Positions 9,107 through 19,161 of a stretch of 64,000 nt of DNA are shown piece after piece (positions within the stretch are counted from its first letter, which is position 1; every line of letters begins with the position of its first letter). Made by a program: the position numbers and the translations under genes. The stretch is taken from the NCBI GenBank assembly GCA_028821405.1, contig JAPPGK010000027.1, forward strand, positions 1 to 64,000. Reading direction: 5' to 3'. The notes beneath the pieces are model-generated. The model ran no database searches. It worked only from the letters and a program-made list of their open reading frames with translations, and was not told the origin of the DNA. Origin of the DNA: Gammaproteobacteria bacterium. Lineage in GTDB: Bacteria; Pseudomonadota; Gammaproteobacteria; Pseudomonadales; Azotimanducaceae.

Positions 9107-10916
9107 GTGCAAGGTCTCCCGGGCGCTTTGCGTCACCGCTCTACTGACCATCTTGGCAGTGAGCGGCTGCGAAAGCACCCCGCAGCCTACCCAGGCGGCA
9201 CCCGATCCCGTCGTCCCGGTTCCGCCTGCGACCGTCGACGGCATTCTCCAGAGCGCCGAGCGTGCCCGCGACCTCGCGCAGAAGGCGCGCTTTTACCTGG
9301 AAGCCTTGGAGCAACTTCACGAGTCGGGGGACGTTGAACGCGTGCAACGGACCCTTCGACGGATCCGTGCCATGGATCTCGAGCAAGGCGTGCAGATCGC
9401 CGACGCGCTGAGCAGGGAGCTGCGCTACCGCTTCGACGCCATCGGTCTGGACCTGGCGATCATCAACGGAGAAGACCACGAAATCGAGCGTCTGCTTACG
9501 GGCCTGGAACCCCAAGACCCGGCGCAGGCGCGACACGCCGCGGCCCTTAGGGCCCGAGCCCTGTCGGTGATCGGCGATGTGGCCGGTGCCTTGCGGCAGT
9601 TGATCGGGCTCGCCGATGTGACCGACGAGCCCGCGGCGCTACGCGACCTCAACGCTTGGATCTGGCGCCACCTCTCGCAATTCCCCGTGTTGGAGTGCCG
9701 GGCGCGGGCAATATCCGCAGCCGGCGCCTCCGAGCGCGCATGGTGGACGCTGGCGGGCGATTTCAACGCCGCCGTCACCGGCCGGGGCCAAGCCCGCCAA
9801 TGGCAACGCTGGCGAAGCCGTCACCCGGAGCATCCGGCGGCGCGCCACCCGCCGCCGGGCGTGTCGGCGGTTGACCCCGGCCCAGCACAGCTCGCGTTGC
9901 TGGTGCCGGTTACCGGGACCTTCGGTGCTGCGGGCGAGGCCGTTCGCGACGGCCTGCTAGGTGCATACCTGCACGCCGGGGAGGACACCCAGCGCATCGG
10001 GATCTACGACACCAACGCCATGTCGATCCGTGCCGCCTACGAACTTGCCCGCCGCGACGGCGCGGACGTGATCATCGGCCCGCTCCAGAAGGAGGCGGTC
10101 GCGGCATTTGCGGATCTTTCCCCAACCTTGCCGGTGATCGCCCTCAATCACGTCGATGCCGCCCCAGAAGGCGCTCGCACTTTCCTCCAGTTTTCCCTCG
10201 CCATCGAAGACCAGGCATCCGCCATCGCTCGCGCCCTGTCTGCGGCGGACATCGATCGCATTGTCCTCTTCGACTCCCCGGCGCGCTGGTCGGTTCGGGC
10301 CCGGGCACGGTTCGAGGACGAACTCGAGGGCATTGAAACCGTGGGGTTCGGCACCTTTCACCGGGTTGCCGAGGCCACGAACATCGTCGGCGATGCCTTG
10401 CACATCCGCGAGAGCCAAACCCGGGCCCGTGAACTCGAGTCACTTCTCGGGACGACCTTCGAATTCGCGCCCCGTCGGCGAGACGACGTGGATGCGGTGG
10501 TCGCGCTGATCGACGCCGACGAACTGCTGTCCTTGAAGCCTGCCCTCGACTACCACTTTGCCGGCGACCTGCCGCTGTTCGCACCGGCGACGGCAACCCT
10601 CGGCGGTGTCGACCGGTCGCGTCTCGAGGGATTGCGCGTCTGCGTCATGCCTTGGACCCTCGACACCGATGCTCTCGGCAAATCGGTCAAGGATGCGTTT
10701 CCCAGTAGCCGCGGTGCCTACGCATCCCTATTCGCGCTTGGCGTGGACGGATTCCGGCTCGCCAACCAACTCGACCGGTTGACCGTCCGTCGCGAGCCGA
10801 TTCCCGGCAGCACCGGCGTTCTGTCGCTCGGGGAGGACGGTCGCATTCAGCGGACGCTGGTGTGGGCGCAGGTGAGAGACGGGCGGCTGGTGCCCATGCT
10901 CGACGGCACACGCTGA
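9105..10916 (+). CDS. lpoA: Penicillin-binding protein activator LpoA-like lipoprotein
   Basis: Start chosen at MCKVSRALCVTALLTILAVSGC (lipobox VSGC); periplasmic-binding-like C-terminal domain (LALLVPVTGTFGAAGEAVRDGLLGAY); location between rsmI and yraN. Confidence 0.88.
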   Translation: MCKVSRALCVTALLTILAVSGCESTPQPTQAAPDPVVPVPPATVDGILQSAERARDLAQKARFYLEALEQLHESGDVERVQRTLRRIRAMDLEQGVQIADALSRELRYRFDAIGLDLAIINGEDHEIERLLTGLEPQDPAQARHAAALRARALSVIGDVAGALRQLIGLADVTDEPAALRDLNAWIWRHLSQFPVLECRARAISAAGASERAWWTLAGDFNAAVTGRGQARQWQRWRSRHPEHPAARHPPPGVSAVDPGPAQLALLVPVTGTFGAAGEAVRDGLLGAYLHAGEDTQRIGIYDTNAMSIRAAYELARRDGADVIIGPLQKEAVAAFADLSPTLPVIALNHVDAAPEGARTFLQFSLAIEDQASAIARALSAADIDRIVLFDSPARWSVRARARFEDELEGIETVGFGTFHRVAEATNIVGDALHIRESQTRARELESLLGTTFEFAPRRRDDVDAVVALIDADELLSLKPALDYHFAGDLPLFAPATATLGGVDRSRLEGLRVCVMPWTLDTDALGKSVKDAFPSSRGAYASLFALGVDGFRLANQLDRLTVRREPIPGSTGVLSLGEDGRIQRTLVWAQVRDGRLVPMLDGTR

Positions 10917-10952
10917 CCCGTAGACCTCTGACTCGATAGCCATAAGGTTGCT

Positions 10953-11363
10953 GTGTGCGGGTTGATGGCGAAGTGGCGCGCACGACGCGGGCGCCACCAG
11001 CGTGGCTGGCTCGGCCGACGCGCCGAACGAGCGGCACAACGGCTCTTGCGCAGGCACGGCTTGCGCACCTTGGCGCGGAACTACACGCGCCGGACAGGCG
11101 AGATCGATCTCGTCATGCTCCATGGTGAGGTCTTGGCGTTCGTGGAAGTGCGGTACCGCTCCGCGGGGGCGTGGAGCTCCGGTCTAGACTCCGTCGACGC
11201 CCAAAAACGACGCCGCATCGTTCGAACGGCCGAGCTTTATCTCGGCGAGCACCCCGAGCACCGCTACCGTGGAATTCGATTTGACGTCGTGTCCGCATCA
11301 AAGGGAAACTACCGTATCGCATGTGAATGGATTCAGGATGCGTTCGATGCAATGGATGGCTGA
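10953..11363 (+). CDS. yraN: YraN/UPF0102 family endonuclease-like protein
   Basis: GRRAERAAQRLLRRHGLRTLARNYTRRTGEIDLVMLHGEVLAFVEVRYR. Confidence 0.93.
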   Translation: MCGLMAKWRARRGRHQRGWLGRRAERAAQRLLRRHGLRTLARNYTRRTGEIDLVMLHGEVLAFVEVRYRSAGAWSSGLDSVDAQKRRRIVRTAELYLGEHPEHRYRGIRFDVVSASKGNYRIACEWIQDAFDAMDG

Positions 11364-11937
11364 ACTCTCCCTCAAACCGACGCCGGGCGTTTTTCGCCAC
11401 GTCGCGATCGCGCTCCTCGCACTGCAGATCGGGTGCGTGAGCATCACGGGCCAGGATCCCAGCCTGCGCACACCAGGCGTCTGGCTCGACGACGAAGTGG
11501 TCGAGCGGCTGGCCTCGCGCCGGATCGACGACGCGGACGAACGCCTGGCCATCAGCCACGTGAACGTCGTGAGCTACGACGGGATCGTGCTGCTGACCGG
11601 CCAAGTCGAAGATCAAGCGCTGCGCGATCTGGCGGAACAATCGCTTCGCGATATCCGCAAGATCCGCAAGATCCACAACGAGATCCAGATCGGCGGCGCC
11701 ATCAGCCTCGTTGCCCGGGGCAACGACAATTGGATCCAGACCAAGGTCAAGGCGCAGTTGCTCGCCGACGAAGAGGCCGACGCATCGCGGATCAAGGTCG
11801 TTGTCGAAGACGGAGTCGTCTACCTGATCGGGGTCGTGCCACGCGACCAGGCGGATGCCGCGGTCGCCGCCGCCCGGAACGTGTTCGGGGTCCAACGGGT
11901 GGTCAAGGTCTTCGACTACCTCGAACACAGTTCTTAG
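11338..11937 (+). CDS. dolP: BON-domain lipoprotein, DolP/YraP-like
   Basis: Lipobox LQIGC, two BON-like segments (VNVVSYDGIVLLTGQVEDQALRDLAEQ; IKVVVEDGVVYLIGVVPRDQADAAVAAARNVFGVQRVVKVFDYL), conserved locus. Confidence 0.88.
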   Translation: MRSMQWMAELSLKPTPGVFRHVAIALLALQIGCVSITGQDPSLRTPGVWLDDEVVERLASRRIDDADERLAISHVNVVSYDGIVLLTGQVEDQALRDLAEQSLRDIRKIRKIHNEIQIGGAISLVARGNDNWIQTKVKAQLLADEEADASRIKVVVEDGVVYLIGVVPRDQADAAVAAARNVFGVQRVVKVFDYLEHSS

Positions 11938-12066
11938 CGGTCCTCACCGTGGATGCGGGGGCGTAGGGGCTATCCTTGCGGTCGCCAGGAACCGGGAGTG
12001 GCGGTGTCGATCCGGCGGGCCAACCCCGTCCGCTAACGGCCGCCGCGAGTTGGGGCTCGTCGTGGG

Positions 12067-12435
12067 CTATCTGACCAGCGTCAGCTTCGGTGGCGACGGG
12101 GGTTCGGGCTTGGTGGGCGTGTCGACGTCCTCAAGTTCGAAAACCATCCCCATGCTGGTCTCCCGGGCGTAGACGGCGATGACGGCGCCGATGGGGGCGC
12201 CAACGTGCACCGACTGTCCTCCGAATCGGCAGTCCACCTCGAGACTGTCGCTATCAACGGTGAGATTTCGCGTCGCCGACGCCGAGACATTGAGAACCAG
12301 CCGATCGTCGGTGGCGTAATCGCGAAGCGACTCCGTCCCCAGCGCGGCCGCCGCAATCACGACGTAGGGCGTACAGTCGTTGTCAATGATCCAGTCGATC
12401 AGCGCCCGGACCAGGTAGGGTCGCGCGGACGTCAT
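12067..12435 (-). CDS. sspB: ClpXP adaptor SspB
   Basis: RPYLVRALIDWIIDNDCTPYVVI…; ATGA overlap with upstream sspA. Confidence 0.93.
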   Translation of the reverse strand: MTSARPYLVRALIDWIIDNDCTPYVVIAAAALGTESLRDYATDDRLVLNVSASATRNLTVDSDSLEVDCRFGGQSVHVGAPIGAVIAVYARETSMGMVFELEDVDTPTKPEPPSPPKLTLVR

Positions 12436-13067
12436 TCGCCCATCTCGACCTCGAGTTCGGTCAGGCTGTCGCGAAACGACTGACGCGCGAAGATCTTCTG
12501 CATGTATTGCGACATCGCCCGGGTCTGGCGTTCAGGAAGGTCGACCTCGACATACTTGAGGCGCCAGAGAACCGGTGCGACACAGCAATCGACAAGGGTG
12601 AATTCCTCGTTCATGAAGAACGGTTTCTCGGCGAACAGCGGGGCCGCGCCAACGACGCTCTCGCGTAGTTCGCGATGCGCCTTGGTCAAGACCCGTTCGC
12701 CGCCCCGGCCGCGCATCAACACGTCGAGACGACTGCTCCAGTCCTTTTCGATGCGATGCATCAGCAGCCGGCTCTGCGCCCGCGCCACGGGGTAGACCGG
12801 CAACAGGGGCGGATGGGGAAATCGTTCGTCCAGGTATTCGATGATGACCGTGCTCTGGTAGAGCACGAGTTCGCGATCCACAAGCGTGGGAACCGTGTTG
12901 TAGGGGTTGAGATCGCCGAGTTCCTCGGGCGGCCGCCGCGTGTTGACATCGACGATATCGACCGTGACGCCCTTCTCGGCCAAAACCATCCGCACCCGGT
13001 GGCTGTAGTGGTCTCGGGGGTCCGAGTAGAGCGTCATGGAGGACCGTCGGACAGGATTGAAATCCAC
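12432..13067 (-). CDS. sspA: Stringent starvation protein A
   Basis: MTLYSDPRDHYSHRVRMVLAEKGV…NPYNTVPTLVDRELVLYQSTVIIEYLDERFPHPPLLP. Confidence 0.95.
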   Translation of the reverse strand: MDFNPVRRSSMTLYSDPRDHYSHRVRMVLAEKGVTVDIVDVNTRRPPEELGDLNPYNTVPTLVDRELVLYQSTVIIEYLDERFPHPPLLPVYPVARAQSRLLMHRIEKDWSSRLDVLMRGRGGERVLTKAHRELRESVVGAAPLFAEKPFFMNEEFTLVDCCVAPVLWRLKYVEVDLPERQTRAMSQYMQKIFARQSFRDSLTELEVEMGE

Positions 13068-13158
13068 GGCAAAACCTATTCTGCCAGTTCAGGCAACGTC
13101 GCTACTCGTGCCGAGGCACGATGCCGCCGAAGTTCGCGCGAGCTAGCGACCCGAGGTG

Positions 13159-14034
13159 TCATCGTTCGTGCAGGTCCTTGTGGTATTCCCGGTTCAGCAG
13201 CGTGGCGAGAACGAACAATCCCGCCAGGAAGACAAGAACCCAGACCCCCATCTGCCGGCGTTCCAGCCGACCCGGGTCCCCCACGTAGTGGAGGAAGTTG
13301 GCGATGTCGTAGGCTGCCTGATCGAATTCCGCCGCCGACATCGACCCCGTACCGGGGTCCACCTCGTACTTCACCAGCGGCTGCCGGATCAAACGGTCCT
13401 CAGTCGCCGGCGAGTCGTCCGCAGCCGTGGCCATCTTCGCGTAGCCGCCGTCCGCGCGCTTGCGTACCAGCGTGTCCAGACCGTCAAGCAGGTCCAGCGA
13501 CTTGGGTCTCATCTCCACACGACGCTGTACACCCTGCAACCCGGCCAGAACATGGGGCATGCCGATGTTCTCGAAGACCCGGTTGTTGACCCCGAAGGGT
13601 CGCGTGGGGTCGACGTAGAACCCCTTGAGCATGTTGTAGATCCACGCCGTACCACGGACCCGGTCGACCATGGTCAGATCCGGCGGCGGCTTGCCGAACC
13701 AGGCCTTGGCGCGCTCCAAGGGCATGGCCGTTTGCATCAGGTCGCCGATCGCCGCGCCATCCATGCCGGCAGGACGAGCACGACCCGGGAAGACCAGGTT
13801 GCCCAGTGCGACATCATGGGGAATGCCCAGATCGTCCGCCGTGCGCTCGTAGCGCTGGAACTTGAGGGAGTGGCAACCGAGGCAGTAGTTGACGTAGAGC
13901 GTCATGCCCCGTTGCAGCGACGGAAAGTCGCGCAGGTTCGGTTTCATGGCCTCGAGTTCGACGTCGGTTGTCGCCCCTTGGGCCGAAATGCCCGCAAGAA
14001 GGAACGCCATTCCGGCCACGATCGCCTTCGTCAC
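13159..14034 (-). CDS. petC: Cytochrome c1 of the bc1 complex (GTG start)
   Basis: GMTLYVNYCLGCHSLKFQRY haem motif, C-terminal TM anchor; GTG overlaps petB stop. Confidence 0.93.
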   Translation of the reverse strand: MTKAIVAGMAFLLAGISAQGATTDVELEAMKPNLRDFPSLQRGMTLYVNYCLGCHSLKFQRYERTADDLGIPHDVALGNLVFPGRARPAGMDGAAIGDLMQTAMPLERAKAWFGKPPPDLTMVDRVRGTAWIYNMLKGFYVDPTRPFGVNNRVFENIGMPHVLAGLQGVQRRVEMRPKSLDLLDGLDTLVRKRADGGYAKMATAADDSPATEDRLIRQPLVKYEVDPGTGSMSAAEFDQAAYDIANFLHYVGDPGRLERRQMGVWVLVFLAGLFVLATLLNREYHKDLHER

Positions 14035-15317
14035 GTTACCCGCTCCGGCGGCGTCTTGGTCTTCTCGACCCGCGTATACCAAGGCATGAGCACGAAGTAG
14101 GCGAAGTAGATCAACGTGAAGACCTGGGCGATCGCCGTGGTCAGATCCGTGGTGTGAATCGTGCCGAGGTAGCCGAGCACGAACAGGCTCACGACCAGGA
14201 GCGCAAGCATCGCCTTGGACAGGAGTCCCTTGTAGCGCATCGACTTGACGGGACTCCGATCGAGCCAGGGCAGCATCGCGGGCATCAGGATGGCCGTTCC
14301 CATCACCACGAGTCCCCAGAACTTGGCATCGAGGCCGAACATGGGGAAGGTCGTCGCCCGCAACATGGAATAGAACGGCGTGTAGTACCAGACCGGTGCG
14401 ATCACATCCGGCGTCTTCAGCGGATCGGCCTGCTCGAAATTGGGCTTCTCGAGGAAGTAGCCGAACATCTCCGGGACGAAGAACATGATCGCGCAGAAGA
14501 TGAACAGGAAGGCCACGGTGGCCTGGAAGTCGTGGACGGTGCAGTAGGGGTGGAACGGGATGCCATCGAGCGGCACGCCCTTGTCGTCCTTGTGATCCTT
14601 GATCTCGATACCGTCTGGATTGTTCGAACCGACGTGGTGCAATGCCACGATGTGCACGAAAACCAGCCCGATGAGTGCGATCGGCAGCGCCACGACATGT
14701 AGCGCGAAGAACCGGTTCAGCGTGATGTCCGAGATGCCGTAGTCGCCCCGAACCCACTCCATGAGGCCCTCGCCGATGAAGGGAATCGCGCCGACCAGGG
14801 ATACGATCACCTGTCCAGCCCAATAGGACATGTTGCCCCAGGGCAACAGGTAGCCGAAGAAACCCTCGGCCATCAAGACAAGGTAGATCGCCATGCCGAT
14901 GAGCCATAGCAGTTCCCTCGGCTTGCGGTAGGAACCGTAGGCCAACCCCCGGAACATGTGCAGGTAGACGACGGCGAACAACGCGGACGCGCCCGTGGAA
15001 TGCGCCAGTCGAATGAGGTCCCCATGTTCGACGTCGCGCATGATGTACTCGACCGAGGCGAACGCGCCGTCGCCGGTCGGAACATAGGACATGGTGAGCC
15101 ACAGGCCCGTCAGCAACTGCATCACCAGCACGACCAGGCTGAGCGCACCCATCAGGTACCAGAAATTGACGTTCTTGGGCGCGTAGTACTTGGTGCCGTG
15201 ATCTTCGATCGTTCGCGTCAGCGGAAAACGCTCGTCGACCCATGCCACGAGGCGCGTCAACGGTCCTCGCGTGGAACCAACGCCAAAGGGAGCTTGCGAC
15301 CGTGGCGTTGGTTTCAT
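14031..15317 (-). CDS. petB: Cytochrome b of the bc1 complex
   Basis: MKPTPRS… start; NFWYLMGALSLVVLVMQLLTGLWLTMSYVP, WVRGDYGISDITLNRFFALHVVALP. Confidence 0.95.
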   Translation of the reverse strand: MKPTPRSQAPFGVGSTRGPLTRLVAWVDERFPLTRTIEDHGTKYYAPKNVNFWYLMGALSLVVLVMQLLTGLWLTMSYVPTGDGAFASVEYIMRDVEHGDLIRLAHSTGASALFAVVYLHMFRGLAYGSYRKPRELLWLIGMAIYLVLMAEGFFGYLLPWGNMSYWAGQVIVSLVGAIPFIGEGLMEWVRGDYGISDITLNRFFALHVVALPIALIGLVFVHIVALHHVGSNNPDGIEIKDHKDDKGVPLDGIPFHPYCTVHDFQATVAFLFIFCAIMFFVPEMFGYFLEKPNFEQADPLKTPDVIAPVWYYTPFYSMLRATTFPMFGLDAKFWGLVVMGTAILMPAMLPWLDRSPVKSMRYKGLLSKAMLALLVVSLFVLGYLGTIHTTDLTTAIAQVFTLIYFAYFVLMPWYTRVEKTKTPPERVT

Positions 15318-15427
15318 GGGCAGGTCCGCGTGGCTGGGCCGGAGGCAAGCGCGGCGCAGAGCACAAGGCGCGTCCTTCGGACGCGGCCGGGCCGGCTTTG
15401 GGGCGCAACGGGCGACGAGGCCGCCAC

Positions 15428-16054
15428 TTACGCCCGCTCCGTGGAATCGTCCAGGTCCGGCGCCGCCGCCAGATTCTCGTCGTCGACGCCGACGATGATC
15501 TCGGTGTCGGACAGATAGGAGTAGGGCGGCACATCCAGGTTGTCCGGCGCCGGAACGCCCTTGACCACGCGACCGGCCAGGTCGAAACGCGAGCCGTGGC
15601 ACGGGCAGTAGAAGTCGCCCTCGTCGTCGCGGTACTTGGGCGAGCAGCCCAGATGCGTGCAGATACCGATGTAGACGCCGAGTTCCGGTTTGCGGGAACG
15701 CCAGGGGTTGCGGGCATATTCGGGCTGCCGGTCGAGATCTTCGGACGCCGCATCCGCCAAGTCGTCCTGCTCGTTCTCCAGACGCCTGATGTCGTCGGGC
15801 GTCCGCCCCACCACGAACACCGGTTTGCCGCGCCAAGCGGGGATCGGTGCTAGCATCTCGCCTGGACGAAGGCGGGAGATGTCGCAGATCTTCGGCGCGC
15901 CGGCCGAGCGCGCTTTCGCACTCGGCGTCCACGACTTGACGAACGGCACCGCGGCACCGATGGCACCGGCCACCGATGCGGCCGAAGTCATGCCAATGAG
16001 GAAGTAGCGCCGGCCCTTGCTTTCCACGCTCGTAGCGTCTTTTTCGATGCTCAC
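15428..16054 (-). CDS. petA: Ubiquinol-cytochrome c reductase Rieske iron-sulfur subunit
   Basis: TAT-like [27 protein letters not shown] and CPCHGSRFD. Confidence 0.96.
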   Translation of the reverse strand: MSIEKDATSVESKGRRYFLIGMTSAASVAGAIGAAVPFVKSWTPSAKARSAGAPKICDISRLRPGEMLAPIPAWRGKPVFVVGRTPDDIRRLENEQDDLADAASEDLDRQPEYARNPWRSRKPELGVYIGICTHLGCSPKYRDDEGDFYCPCHGSRFDLAGRVVKGVPAPDNLDVPPYSYLSDTEIIVGVDDENLAAAPDLDDSTERA

Positions 16055-16140
16055 GCGGTCACTCGGGGGAATACGGCTCGTGGGAGATGGGATCGGGGAA
16101 TCTTAACACACCAAGACGTCAGGGCTGCTTAAATTCCATC

Positions 16141-16198
16141 GGGCGACCCTTGCGGTGGCCCGGATTCGGTTCAACACGGGCGACCGCAAGGGTCGCCC
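16141..16198. repeat. Long inverted repeat of REP-like palindromes (GGGCGACCCTTGCGGT … ACCGCAAGGGTCGCCC)
   Basis: 16-bp perfect arms 16141-16156 and 16183-16198; each arm region can also fold on itself. Confidence 0.9.
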
Positions 16199-16208
16199 CC
16201 TTGGAACA

Positions 16209-16598
16209 CTAGCGCTTCGAGTATTGCGGACGCTTCCTCGCCTTGCGCAGGCCCACTTTCTTGCGCTCGACCTCCCGGGCATCGCGGGTCAGGAACCCCG
16301 CCTGGCGCAACACAACGCGCAGTTCCTCGTCGCGTTCCACCAGCGCCCTGGCGATGCCGTGTCGTATCGCACCGGCTTGGCCGGACGGACCCCCGCCTTT
16401 CACGGTGACCCGGATATCGAGGCTGTCGGCGGCACCGGCAGTTTCCAGCGGTTGACGAACGACCATCCGGGCCGTCTCCCGCCCGAAGTACTCGTCCAAC
16501 GGCCGTCGGTTGACGAAGATCCGTCCCATGCCCTCGGTCACGAAGACCCGTGCCGTCGAGGTTTTCCGCCGGCCCGTGCCGTAGTTCGTTTCTGCCAT
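16209..16598 (-). CDS. rpsI: 30S ribosomal protein S9
   Basis: [15 protein letters not shown]…[11 protein letters not shown]. Confidence 0.98.
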   Translation of the reverse strand: MAETNYGTGRRKTSTARVFVTEGMGRIFVNRRPLDEYFGRETARMVVRQPLETAGAADSLDIRVTVKGGGPSGQAGAIRHGIARALVERDEELRVVLRQAGFLTRDAREVERKKVGLRKARKRPQYSKR

Positions 16599-16621
16599 CT
16601 GCGTTGCTTCTCGTTAGCGTG

Positions 16622-17050
16622 CTACAGGTCAAGCGCCTTCGGTTGCTGCGCCGCGTGTGGGTGGGAAGGCCCGGCATAGACCTTGAGCTTGCGCAGCATG
16701 GCCCGACCCAAGGGGTTGCGGGGCATCATCCCGCGAACGGCGTTTCCGATCAGCCGCTCCGGGTGATCGGCGCGCACCTTGTTGAGAGGCGTCGCCTTGA
16801 TGCCGCCGGGATAGCCCGAATGCCGGTAGTAGATCTTGTCCGTCTCCTTGGCCCCCGTGACCCGCACCTTCTCCGCGTTGACCACGATGATGTAGTCGCC
16901 CGTATCGACATGCGGCGTGTACGTCGCCTTGTGCTTGCCGCGCAGACGGTGCGCGATCTCGGAAGCCAGGCGCCCCAGGGTCCTGCCCTCGGCATCCACC
17001 ACGTACCAGTCGTGTTCCGCGTCTTCGCGACGCGTGCTCACGGTCTTCAT
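16622..17050 (-). CDS. rplM: 50S ribosomal protein L13
   Basis: [52 protein letters not shown]. Confidence 0.98.
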   Translation of the reverse strand: MKTVSTRREDAEHDWYVVDAEGRTLGRLASEIAHRLRGKHKATYTPHVDTGDYIIVVNAEKVRVTGAKETDKIYYRHSGYPGGIKATPLNKVRADHPERLIGNAVRGMMPRNPLGRAMLRKLKVYAGPSHPHAAQQPKALDL

Positions 17051-17304
17051 CGACGGACTACTGGGCCCACGGAAAAAGAGCGCGAATGGTACGCATCTAG
17101 CTCGCATGGAACAACCCGCACAACCGGGCCTGCACAACCGGCCTCCTCGTGAAGTGCCATCGCGGCAATGGCACGCTTGGGACCGAAATCGCGTGTGTCC
17201 GAGCCCACAGAGCCCACGAGCCCACAGAGCCCACAGCCTACGGGACCCCGGCACCCGATGGATGATTCTCACCGCATGTCAACATCGGACTGGAGTCGTG
17301 TGCC

Positions 17305-17349
17305 GGTCTCGAAGGGCGCGGTCTCGAAGGGCGCGGTCTCAAAGGGCGC
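17305..17349. repeat. Three tandem copies of a 15-bp unit GGTCTCGAAGGGCGC
   Basis: Period 15 at 17305, 17320, 17335 (one substitution in the third copy). Confidence 0.95.
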
Positions 17350-17463
17350 GTGTCCGAATCAGGATGGTTGCTATCACCGCGATGTCAGGTGTATGACAAG
17401 ACCCCTCGTGTCGGTACCGAGCAACCACGATGTTATGATCTGCCGGCAACACGGATTGACCCG

Positions 17464-18132
17464 ATGCCCTCACCCAACAACACCATCGAGGTCTATCAGG
17501 ATCTCGACCTGACGTGTCCGGAGAACGGCGACTTCGCCCTCCCGGTGGTTCTCCGGGGCCATGTCCGGCCACCGTGGCGACACGCTCTCGAGACCGAAAA
17601 ACGAATGGCCAGCACAGCTAGTCCTGACGCCGAACGCTATATCGTTCTTGAACGCGAAGCGGCCGAGGGCGTTCCCGCTGCACGGCTCGTCCTCTACCGT
17701 GATGCCAGCACCCACAAGGTAGCCAATATCGTTCCAACCGAGTGCCAAAGCCTTGGCGAGACGGGCTACAACGATGTCCTCAACGACTTCGTCACCCGAG
17801 TCGCAAAGCCTGCACAGCGAGAGGGTATCTCATTCGAACTCACCAAGCGTTGGCAGACCATGACCGACTGGACGTCGAAGGAGGCCGCAGATGCGCTCCA
17901 TCTATTCTCCGTAATGGCCAACAAGGCCACGGGCTCGTCTCATCCGATGGATGCCCACCGGTGGCGCGATTTTCTCATTGCCGACCACAAGGCAAACGGC
18001 CGTCTCGATTCCTACAATCTTCGGCGCTGGTTAGTGGAGGTGGAGGACTGGCCATTCGAGGAAGCCCAGGATCTCATTAGTGATCGAGAGAAGGCGGTCG
18101 AGCTGTTAGAGCACTACGACCATTGCAATTGA
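17464..18132 (+). CDS. Uncharacterised protein, first gene of a putative two-gene module with a PIN-domain protein
   Basis: MPSPNNTIEVYQDLDL…HLFSVMANKATGSSHPMDAHRWRDFLIADHKANGRLDSYNLRRWLVEVEDWPFEEAQDLI; 18 bp upstream of the PIN gene. Confidence 0.75.
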   Translation: MPSPNNTIEVYQDLDLTCPENGDFALPVVLRGHVRPPWRHALETEKRMASTASPDAERYIVLEREAAEGVPAARLVLYRDASTHKVANIVPTECQSLGETGYNDVLNDFVTRVAKPAQREGISFELTKRWQTMTDWTSKEAADALHLFSVMANKATGSSHPMDAHRWRDFLIADHKANGRLDSYNLRRWLVEVEDWPFEEAQDLISDREKAVELLEHYDHCN

Positions 18133-18150
18133 CCGTGTTGGAAGCTGCCG

Positions 18151-18815
18151 TTGTCCTCGCTCAACCCGATTCTTTGCGTGGACACCTGCGCAATACTGGA
18201 CATCCTCCGCGACCCACGCCGCGCAAGCGTTCGTGCTAACGATCAGTCAGCGTCTCTAGCACTGTTAAGTCACGCTGAAGCCGATCGTCTCGACGTGTAC
18301 CTCACCAAGCTTGTGCGCTCGGAGTTCGCCGATCACGTCGACGAAGTCCAGAGCGAAGCGGAGGCGGGCCTTGCCGCCCTTGCAGACGATATCGCGAAAA
18401 TCGACACCCTTGCCGGTCTCCATGGTTCGTCGGGTAGAACGCACACAACACACTGGCAAGGTCACCCCGATCGTTGTCGGCAAGTTGCCGACCGTTGGAT
18501 GAAGGTTGGCAAGGACGCCGACCAATCTGCGAAACCGTGTCTCGCGCTGTCGCCCGGGTCTTGCACGGCCGCGCCCCATCGCGTCGAGGCAAGGATTCCA
18601 CAAAGGACTGCATCATCCTTGAGACCTACCTCGATCACGTTCGCAATGCCCGTCAGGGGGGCTTCACGGCGTCAGTAGTCTTCGTCTCTTCCAACACTAG
18701 AGACTATGCGACGTCCTCCGCGCGGCTGTCACAGGACATCGCCTCCGATTTCGCTGCTTTGTTGGTCAGCTACGCCCCCAACATGGCAGCTGCCAAGGCA
18801 CTCCTGTCCCTGTGA
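18151..18815 (+). pseudogene. PIN-domain protein interrupted by one frameshift near 18520-18530
   Basis: Frame 1 ILCVDTCAILDILRDP…VADRWMKVGKDADQS; frame 3 ICETVSRAVARVLHGRAPSRRGKDSTKDCIILETYLDHV…VVFVSSNTRDYA. Confidence 0.72.
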
Positions 18816-19161
18816 CAGCGACGATCGCGTAACGACATTCGTCCTCTGCCGAAGACAGCTTGGGGAGCGCGCCGGCGGGGCCTCACCACCGATTGCCTCC
18901 GTCGTCGTCACCCGTTGCCCAAGAGATCCTCGAGTTGCACAGCGTGGATTCTTCCGGTGGGGGCGGAAAAACCGTCCCCCACGGCGCATCGTGGTGGTTC
19001 GGCTATTCGATCAGGATCGGCTCGAGGGGCCACTCCCGTACATCTCGCGCGTACATGGCTTCAACGCGGGCGGGCCGGCTTTTTGTGGCGCTAGGCGAGA
19101 GCTCTCACCGGCGTCCACGATTGGTAACCCAAGGGGACTGTCCTCCTCGGCGAATGCCACG

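Noticed and set aside
8322-10916. 864-aa ORF as a single protein
   Set aside because: The first ~260 codons run antisense to rsmI; the lipobox start at 9105 gives the LpoA-like protein.
13159-15753. 864-aa minus-strand ORF as one fused protein
   Set aside because: The upstream two thirds is the wrong frame over petB/petA; only 13159-14034 encodes cytochrome c1.
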